Shown piece after piece: positions 56,701 to 64,000 of a stretch of DNA of 64,000 nt. The notes under the pieces are model-generated. The model had not been told where the DNA came from. It saw only the letters and a list, made by a program, of their open reading frames with translations, and did no database searches. How positions within the stretch are numbered: the stretch's first letter is position 1; every line of letters starts with the position of its first letter. The translations under genes and the position numbers were made by a program. The DNA comes from Chloranthus sessilifolius (Eukaryota > Streptophyta > Magnoliopsida > Chloranthales > Chloranthaceae). The stretch spans positions 13,792,088 to 13,856,087 of the forward strand of contig CM037593.1 of assembly GCA_021018995.1 (NCBI GenBank), in the 5' to 3' direction.

Positions 56701-57082
56701 TTCGGGGGGAAAAAACCAAAAACCGAAACCGATGAAATCTAACCGAAAAAAGCCGATGTGAAACTGAACCGAAACCGATCCAAAACCGAAAAACCGAAAC
56801 TTGTTTTGGATTGGTTCGGTTTCGATTTTGGGTGCCGAAAACTAAAAACCGGTTGAGTAGGGAGAGAACTGACTCTAAAATCGGAAAAACTGGAGAAAAA
56901 ATACCAAAAAAAATAAAAAAATCTCTTTGAAGACCAAAAAGTAGAAACAAAGAAAGAAATCAAAAACTGAACCAAACCGACCGAAACCAGATTGGTTTGG
57001 TTTCAGGGAATGGGAGTTTCGGTTAACCGAAAGCGACCAAAAATTCGGTTTCGATGTCGGTTCTGTAAACCGAACTTCCACC
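56701..57082. mobile_element. hAT-type MITE rich in CCGAAACCGA, in MFP1 intron 3 (382 bp)
   Basis: Starts TTCGGGGGGAAAAAACC (degenerate TAGGGGTGGAAAA) and ends GAACTTCCACC. It is flanked by ATCTTCAT and GTCTTCAT (56693-56700, 57083-57090). It is a sister of the element at 59184-59555 and ends only 57 bp before exon 4. Confidence 0.8.
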
Positions 57083-57139
57083 GTCTTCATTACATGAGAG
57101 GTGGACTGTTTTTTAATGCTTATAATGTGTGAAATGCAG

Positions 57140-58870
57140 ATAAGGACAAAACTGATTGAAAAGGAAGCCGCCATGGATTTTCTCGAGAAGGACTTCAAGA
57201 GGAAGCTAATGACCGAACAGGAAGCACGGTTCAGACAAATGAGAGAGTCAAAGGAAGAGATACTCTCTTTGTCAAACCAACTTACTTCTGCGAACCGTAC
57301 AATAACAGGCTTACGACAAGAGCTACAAACCGAGAAAAGATTAACCCAAGAGCTTAAAATGCAGATAGATCGACTTCAAAGCGAGATCACGCAAGCCGGC
57401 AAAGATAAACAGTTGCTTGAGGCTCAACTCGGAGAAAAGCTTGATACAATTGAGTTTTTACAAGAAAAGATAAACTTGCTTAGTGTAGATATAAATGAGA
57501 AGGAAACGAGTATAAGCAATCTCAACTTGTCTCTTGCGAAAAAGGAATCAGAATTTAAGAACTTGAATTCGATCTATAATCAAACCAAGGAAGATCTCAC
57601 AAAGGCAAATCTCGGAATCAAAGGGTTGGAAACGGAACTTGTTAAAACTAGAGAGGAATTAGATTTGACGAAGTCCTCGGTGGACAATTTGGAATCGCAG
57701 GTAAAGTCGTTACTAGCTGAAAGAGATGATATCAACAAAAAAATGGACACTCTTAAGGAAAGCTATAACGATTTGAAGTCATCTTCGGCAAAAAAAGCAG
57801 CTATAGATTCTGATTTATTGTACAAAAAGGATCAAGAACTCCGTGAAATTGAAGAAAAGCTCAGGTTTACTTTGAATGAATTATGTAGCAACCAGGCATT
57901 GATTTCTGACTTAACGAAAGAAAGGGATAGTTTGAGGATTATGCTGGAAGAGGAAGTGACCAATGTGAAAAATTTGAAGGGGGAGCTTCAAATCACCCAA
58001 GAAACTTTGGGAGCTTCTAGACTTGAGGCTGCTGATGTATTGAAACAACTAGAAGATTCAAAAAGGTCATGTGAAGGCCTCACGTTGGAGCTTTCGAAGA
58101 TTCGGGCTGAGTTTGCCGAAGAGGAAAAATCATTAGAGAGGAGTCTGGACGAGGCAAAGTCAATTTCGGAAGTGCTCTCGAGTGAACTTGTTTCGGTCAG
58201 GGAAGTTTTGAAGAAAACCAAAGAAGAGCTTTTAGGTGTGTCAGATGAATTGAATGCTGCGGCAGGAAACCACGAGAGTTTGAAGAAGGAACTATTGGAA
58301 ATCTATAAGAAAGCAGAGTCTACAGCCCATGATTTGAAAGAAGAAAGAAAAGTAGTTTCTTCTTTGAGCAAAGCGATAGAGGCATCAGAGAAACAGATAT
58401 TGAAAGATACGGAAGCAAGAAGAGCACTTGAAAGAGACTTGGAAGAGGCTACACGATCACTTGATGAGATGAGTCAGAATACATTGTTACTGTCGAGAGA
58501 ATTGGAGATCAGTCATTCTAGAGTGGCTAATCTTGAAGGGGAGAGGGATATGCTTTATAACTCCTTGATCGAGCAAAAGGACGTGGCTAAAGATGCAAGG
58601 GAGAACGTAGAGGACGCCCACAACCTCCTAATGAGGCTCGGTGAGGAGAGAGAAACTCTCGAAAAGAGGGCTAAAAAGATGGAAGAGGAATTGGGATCCG
58701 CAAAAGGGGAGATATTGCGGCTGAGGAGGCAAATTAATACGACAAGAGGGTCTTCTGTAAATGAAAACCATCAGCAAAAGAGCAGTGAAGCAGAGAGTGG
58801 CGCTCCTGTTGTTGTGAAAAAGAGCGTTAGGAGGAGGAAGGGAGGGCAAGCATCAGAAGTTTCTCAGTAA
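57140..58870 (+). CDS. MFP1: MFP1-like protein, exon 4 (coiled-coil rod and basic tail)
   Basis: Encodes residues 158-733 and the stop. The frame is open upstream to 57101, but splice-site and family fit place the exon start after ATGCAG at 57140. The exon is almost entirely heptad-rich coiled coil (EKDFKRKLMTEQEARFRQMR, NLNLSLAKKESEFKNLNSIY). It ends with the family signature LEEATRSLDEMSQNTLLLSR, ENVEDAHNLLMRLGEERETL and EELGSAKGEILRLRRQ. The last 25 residues are basic (VKKSVRRRKGG), matching the DNA-binding tail of MFP1. In Arabidopsis the protein binds plastid DNA and membranes; that role is inferred here. No internal stop or frameshift, unlike every other coding stretch in the window, which points to a functional gene. 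Confidence 0.9.
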   Translation: MRTKLIEKEAAMDFLEKDFKRKLMTEQEARFRQMRESKEEILSLSNQLTSANRTITGLRQELQTEKRLTQELKMQIDRLQSEITQAGKDKQLLEAQLGEKLDTIEFLQEKINLLSVDINEKETSISNLNLSLAKKESEFKNLNSIYNQTKEDLTKANLGIKGLETELVKTREELDLTKSSVDNLESQVKSLLAERDDINKKMDTLKESYNDLKSSSAKKAAIDSDLLYKKDQELREIEEKLRFTLNELCSNQALISDLTKERDSLRIMLEEEVTNVKNLKGELQITQETLGASRLEAADVLKQLEDSKRSCEGLTLELSKIRAEFAEEEKSLERSLDEAKSISEVLSSELVSVREVLKKTKEELLGVSDELNAAAGNHESLKKELLEIYKKAESTAHDLKEERKVVSSLSKAIEASEKQILKDTEARRALERDLEEATRSLDEMSQNTLLLSRELEISHSRVANLEGERDMLYNSLIEQKDVAKDARENVEDAHNLLMRLGEERETLEKRAKKMEEELGSAKGEILRLRRQINTTRGSSVNENHQQKSSEAESGAPVVVKKSVRRRKGGQASEVSQ

Positions 58871-59183
58871 ATGATTGAGGTCAGGAGTTCAAATACCTTC
58901 ATTTTGGCTGTATATTTTCCGTTTATCTGATTTAGCTGTTTTAGTTTTACATCATATCTTCAAATCACGTTGATTCATGCTCATAATTGAGCAGCTCTCT
59001 AAGAAGTTCTGTTTCTCGTGATTTGCCAAATTTTCCTGACACTGATTGTATTGTATAAATTTGAGATTGAGCTGTATAAATAGAGAATACTATCTTCTGT
59101 ATGGATATGTTAGTAACCCTCTGGCTTATGACCTTGTTATGTGTATAGTTGTATATTAAGTCGATGAATTTAGAACACCGAGC
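58871..59183 (+). other. MFP1 3' untranslated region and flank
   Basis: T-rich plant-type 3' end after the TAA. It has TTGTATTGTATAAATTTG and other near-upstream-like words but no exact AATAAA. The poly(A) site is not defined. Confidence 0.45.
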
Positions 59184-59555
59184 TAGGGGTGGAAAAAAAA
59201 CGAAACCGATGAAACCAAACCGTAAAAAGGTGATCCGAAACTGAACCGAAACCAATCTAAAACCGAAAAACTGAAACCGGTTCTGGATTGGTTCTGTTTC
59301 GGTGTTAGGTGCTGAAAGCCGAAAACGGGTTTAGTAGCGAGATAAAGCCGACTCTAAAACTGGGGAAAAAAAAAATCAGAAAAAACTTAAAACCGAACCG
59401 ACCGAAACCGGATCGGTTCGGTTCGGTTTCAGTTTCAGGGAATGTGGATTTCGATTAGCTGAAACCGACAAAATTTGTTTTGGATTCGGTTTTGGGCAAA
59501 CCGACACCGAAAATTCTGTTTAGGTTTTGGTTCGGTAAACCGAACTTCCACCCTA
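59184..59555. mobile_element. hAT-type MITE rich in CCGAAACCGA (372 bp)
   Basis: Starts TAGGGGTGGAAAAAA and ends, inverted, TAGGGTGGAAGTTCGG. It is flanked by CACCGAGC and CACGGAGC (59176-59183, 59556-59563; one change). No coding capacity. Confidence 0.85.
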
Positions 59556-59594
59556 CACGGAGCTAAGTAAAACAGGAGTTCATTTTTCAGAAGA

Positions 59595-60480
<886 letters not shown>

Positions 60481-60732
60481 ATGACTAGGAGTCATGGAAC
60501 ATAAACCTATGACTCGAGCCCCTATTGATTGCACGTCACATCTATATATATACATATATGAGATGAGACGAGACGAGACGTAAGTGTTTGCCGTGCTTGC
60601 TCTGTACTTTTTTCTTAGTGTTTTTATTCTTCCTTTTGCGGTCAAGTTGATAGATTGCATTTGGTGGTTTTCTCAAGCTTATAGCCGATCTTCTCTTCTT
60701 TCCAAGTAAAAAAGAAGCTAGAGGAAGTTCCG

Positions 60733-60939
60733 ATGTTACTTAAGGAAAAGTACAAATGTAGGAGAGATTTATTGAGGATAAAGTACAGGTGGCTGACGAC
60801 CTGCATTACATTAGCCCTTGTGTCTATGATATTAAACGTTGTTGGGGGCTTGGCTATAAGTTGGATCAGAACTGGTCATCCTCATGATCATACAGAAGAT
60901 AGGGATATGAACTTGGAATGGGAAATCCTGCACGCGTAG
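60733..60939 (+). CDS. Unrecognised small ORF with a membrane segment
   Basis: A 68-codon frame: a Lys/Arg-rich start (LLKEKYKCRRDLLRIKYRWL), then a hydrophobic stretch of about 22 residues (CITLALVSMILNVVGGLAIS) and a short charged tail with HPHDH. The frame is open upstream to about 60700, where a pyrimidine tract ends in CAAG, so it could be the last exon of a larger gene. No such gene is seen and no family is recognised. It may be chance. Confidence 0.25.
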   Translation: MLLKEKYKCRRDLLRIKYRWLTTCITLALVSMILNVVGGLAISWIRTGHPHDHTEDRDMNLEWEILHA

Positions 60940-61260
60940 CCCAACTTTCCTCTCGCTTAGGGAGGTCAGTTCATGTTCTTTGGCTCCCTTATCGACTCAA
61001 TAGTGACCAAACACAATGTTTTTATGAAAAAATAAATAAATAAATATTCGTCCCCTTTTTGTTGTTTCAAAAAATGCATTTAAAATCCTTTTTTGAAAAA
61101 AAAAACATATTTTCCAATTTAAAACCTGTGGTTGGTTACAACATATATATTTTCTGTATTTAATATTTTTAATTTTTGAAATATTCCTCTTTTTTCCGTA
61201 CAGAGCTGTTACATTCTTGTACCTAAACTTGGTTATTATGGTTGATGTAGGGGGTGAAGG

Positions 61261-61333
61261 CATAGTCATAAAATCGGGGTTTGGTAATAATTCGACAAAG
61301 TTTGGGAAGTTCAGGAAAAATTCGGAAAAATAA

Positions 61334-61395
<62 letters not shown>

Positions 61396-61951
61396 TTTTT
61401 AAATATATTTTTAAGTAAAGTAATAAATTATTAAATTATTTAGATATGAATATATGATTATCAAACCACTCATAGCCGGCGCCGCGTTACACATGACGTG
61501 AGAGAGAGAGAGAGAGATGAGAAACGAGGAGGTGGTTGGCGAGTCCCAAGGTGGTCTGCAGTCGATTGGTCAACTTGAGAGTTGAGAGAGATGAGAGAGA
61601 TTCACTGGTTCAACCATCCAGAGTTGAGAGGATAAAGATGATAAGGGTTTGAGAGAGAGAGAGTGAGGAGGATTTAACTTTTAGCTTTTTACTTTTAGAT
61701 ATAAACAATAAAATATTAAAATGTGCTTTTAACTTTTAAGCTACCACTAAGGTAACTTAGCGTGTAAGCCTGTAAGGAGCCAGTTTCGGTGATGTTCGCA
61801 AGCTTCGTAAATAATTCGGAAAATTCATGAACTTTAGTGATGTTCGCGATTTTTTCAAAAATTCGTGAATAATTTGTGTTCTATTCATCTCTCAAAAAAA
61901 TTGTGAATTATTCGCGAATGATTTAATTATTCGGAGATTTTTGTGACTATG
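61261..61951. mobile_element. hAT-type element with CATAGTCA ends (691 bp)
   Basis: The left end is CATAGTCATAAAATCGGGG and the right end, inverted, CATAGTCACAAAAATCTCCG. It is flanked by GGTGAAGG on both sides (61253-61260, 61952-61959). It contains a (TA)n run, GA-rich stretches and attcgngaat palindromic words. No transposase. Confidence 0.85.
61339..61391. repeat. (TA)n microsatellite
   Basis: About 26 TA units inside the hAT-type element. Confidence 0.95.
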
Positions 61952-62119
61952 GGTGAAGGTTTGAATTCTTTTCTGTATTTTGATGAATACGAAAAGAAAA
62001 GAAGAAGAAAAATAATAAAATAAAAAGCCCTTACAAGAAGGATAAAAAGAAAAATAAAGAAAAATAAAAACCCTTCACTAATGAATCCCCAAGCTCTAGG
62101 AAGAATTGGTATTAAGGAA

Positions 62120-62530
62120 GGGTAGCTTTAAACGCTCCCACCGAAGCTTGTTGGGCACTTATGCTAAAAAAGCGTTGATTGGTTTAAATCAAACGATGAA
62201 ATCGTTTTTACTCTAATCTTTCACACAAGGGATATTGAGATCATGGCATACCTATCTGACGGCCAGTTTTCGATTTCACATGATGCGGGTCGCAAACGAG
62301 TGACCCTAAAATCACATGACATCACACTCAAATATGACTTTATAGGTATTTTTTGGAATTTGTGCAATGTCGAATTGAAAATTGGTCGTATGATAGGTGC
62401 ACCATGATCTCAAGGTCCCTTGTGCAGTGGATTAGAGCAAAAAATGATCTCCATCGTCTGATTTAGACCAATCAATGGTTTTTAGGATAGGTGCCTAGCA
62501 AGATTTGGTGGGTTGCATTTAAAGCTACCC
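62120..62530. mobile_element. FB1 foldback MITE, copy K
   Basis: Starts GGGTAGCTTTAAACGC and ends, inverted, GGGTAGCTTTAAATGC. Full-length paired arms (TTGGTTTAAATCAAACGATG against CATCGTCTGATTTAGACCAA). A TTTTAGGGTCACT-like centre is present. Flanks do not give a clean duplication. Confidence 0.8.
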
Positions 62531-62781
62531 ATTGGTTCACGAGTCACTTTTGGGTGGGATAAGTAGTGCTGTATGCAAGGACTAAAATTTTAGCGAAAAT
62601 GACCGAAATTTTGGTCCAAAATTTCGATTTCGGTCCCCACCGAAACCGAAACGAAATATGAAAATTTCAGTTGTTTTGTATGAGGGGGAACATTTGGAGG
62701 AAAATTTTGGCCGAATCCCAATATTCAAATCATATAGAGGATTAAAATGACCAATTATTGTGTTAATTGGAAAATGGTTTT

Positions 62782-63199
62782 GGGTGCCTCTATTTGCATC
62801 TACCACTTTACTGGTAGATGCCTACACTTTAAATCCGTTGATCGCTTTAAATCAAATAATTGTGATCATTTTTCATTCCGATTTTCGACACAAGATTTTA
62901 AAATAATGGGTGTGCCACTAGACGGTCAAGTTTCTAATTTCCCATTGCATAGATCCCCTAACGTGATCTTAAAATTACATTTGAGTGTGATGGTGTGTTA
63001 TGTGATTTTAGGGCCACCTTTTAGGACCTGTGTTATGTGGAATCAGAACCTTTACCGTTTGATGGCACAACCATGGTCTCAAGATCCATTGTGTCGAAGA
63101 TCGGAATGAAAAATGATCACGATTGTTTGATTTAAAACGGTCACCAAGTTTTAGCGTAGGTGCCCACCAATAAAATGGTCAGCGCAAATAGAGGTGACC
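62782..63199. mobile_element. FB1 foldback MITE, copy L
   Basis: Starts GGGTGCCTCTATTTGC and ends, inverted, GGTCACCTCTATTTGC. Arms pair along the length (GATCGCTTTAAATCAAAT against GTTTGATTTAAAACGGTC). The 120-codon frame across it is a by-product of the hairpin. Nine-base flanks match only in part. Confidence 0.8.
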
Positions 63200-63646
63200 A
63201 ACAGGTTTAGTCATTCATTTAAAGACATAACTGCTTTGAAACCCATTATAGAAATGTTTCTTCCACTTTCGAGTCATAGATTTTTGATGAATCTGTGTTT
63301 CGCGTGTCCCAAAGAGTGTGATACACGAACCAAGGCCTTGGACCTTGGACCATTTACCTAATATCAACTCTTTTGGGAGCTATAAAGTTTGTGTTTGGCT
63401 TCGCTTTCCTTTAGTAGATGCTAGCACTTTGTGTGTTCTCTGCCAACAAGCTTTATCTACTCTTGTGGAGAGTAGGCAGAGAGTCGTGTTACCACATAAA
63501 ATAGCTCCCCATTGGAGCAAATGGAGAGTTGGTCCCCACCGAACTGAAAGAGCCAAAGATCCTTCTTTGGTCAAACACAACATTAATGATAATAAGAGTA
63601 CTTTTAATTCCACTGCCGAATCTTTGAGTTCACTCCCGCTGACATC
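63200..63646. other. Stretch without recognised gene
   Basis: A 112-codon + frame (63318-63656) contains ASTLCVLCQQALSTLVESRQ but no family is recognised; it runs into an FB1 copy and is probably chance. Confidence 0.4.
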
Positions 63647-63905
63647 CATTGATTGATTTGAATCTAATGATGCAAATTATTTTTCATTCAAATCTTTCAC
63701 ATAATTAATCTTGAGATCATGAGTGTGTCATGAGACAATGGATATGTTTTTTAATTTCATGTGGCATATATTCCAAAAAGTGATTTTATTTGAGCTGGAT
63801 GAGTTCTATGTGATGTTAAAGCCACTTTTTTGAAATAGATAGTGAAATTAAAAACTGATGATGGATGCACCGGCCGATTCAATGATTTGAATCGTTTGGA
63901 AGGCC
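63647..63905. mobile_element. FB1 foldback MITE, copy M (diverged)
   Basis: The left arm has CCATTGATTGATTTGAATCT and TCACATAATTAATCTTGAGA. The right arm is shortened (TTCAATGATTTGAATCG). It ends some 30 bp from the tRNA gene. Confidence 0.6.
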
Positions 63906-63933
63906 AAAGTAAGCAAAAAGGATTCAAAAACAG

Positions 63934-64000
63934 CGACCACAGTGGGAGTCGAACCCACGACCTTTTGATCCGAAGTCAAACGCGCTAATCCACTGCGCTA
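63934..64000 (-). tRNA. tRNA-Arg (anticodon UCG), 5' end cut by window edge
   Basis: The reverse complement gives a D arm (GCGC, loop AGTGGATTA, GCGC), an anticodon stem TTTGA/TCAAA with loop CTTCGGA (anticodon TCG, Arg), a T arm GTGGG/TTCGACT/CCCAC, then TGTGGTC and discriminator G. The first seven bases of the acceptor stem lie outside the window. A TTTTT run on the - strand (63926-63930) a few bases after the 3' end is the Pol III terminator. A-box-like TAGCGCAGTGG and B-box GGTTCGACTCC are intact. Confidence 0.92.

Noticed and set aside
62747..63109. 120-codon + strand frame
   Set aside because: It spans an FB1 hairpin; the same sequence type elsewhere is not open.

Overview
The window is nuclear DNA of a flowering plant. 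The evidence is a split gene with GT-AG introns encoding a chloroplast-targeted coiled-coil protein, plant-type Copia, Gypsy, LINE, Mutator (MULE), hAT and CACTA elements, and a plant-like tRNA-Arg. The sequence does not let me name the species.

One protein gene is well supported. It is an MFP1-like gene (MAR-binding filament-like protein 1; thylakoid and nucleoid coiled coil) on the + strand with four exons: 16285-16546, 56113-56189, 56269-56400 and 57140-58870. The spliced frame gives 733 residues, close to the roughly 725 usual for the family. Introns 2 and 3 are short (79 and 739 bp). Intron 1 is 39,566 bp and fills most of the window. It also holds a truncated second copy of the promoter and exon 1 (18996-19187). 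The only other confident gene is a tRNA-Arg(UCG) on the - strand, cut by the right edge.

Layout. 1-3260: non-coding, with a foldback element and a CACTA remnant. 3261-9473: a decayed MULE carrying a DUF1985/ULP1-protease-like pseudogene on + and the start of a transposase on -, with four clusters of short palindromic repeats. 9474-16284: foldback MITEs, a CACTA MITE and small tandem repeats up to the MFP1 promoter. 16547-56112 (intron 1): tandem duplications, exon 1b, LINE pieces, a long-inverted-repeat element, then a nested block. In that block an old + strand Copia (about 24200-36415) is split by a younger - strand Copia (24618-35419), which itself holds a hAT element (25174-26751, containing a solo LTR) and a gag-only Gypsy-type element (30595-34364). 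A second - strand Copia remnant (36416-40640) is broken by two hAT elements. Next come a GA-rich minisatellite, LINE remains, and a 7-unit tandem array (45153-53395) made from a solo LTR plus a piece of its LINE target. 58871-64000: 3' flank with more hAT and foldback elements, one unrecognised small ORF, and the tRNA.

The foldback elements fall into two families. FB1 has at least 13 full or partial copies; the best has a perfect 9-bp target duplication, as for MULEs. FB2 has four copies. Many hAT-type elements are bounded by 8-bp duplications. No operon-like or defence-like system is visible. The interest lies in the gene's giant intron, the duplicated first exon, the LTR-LINE array, and palindromic cassettes in the LTRs.
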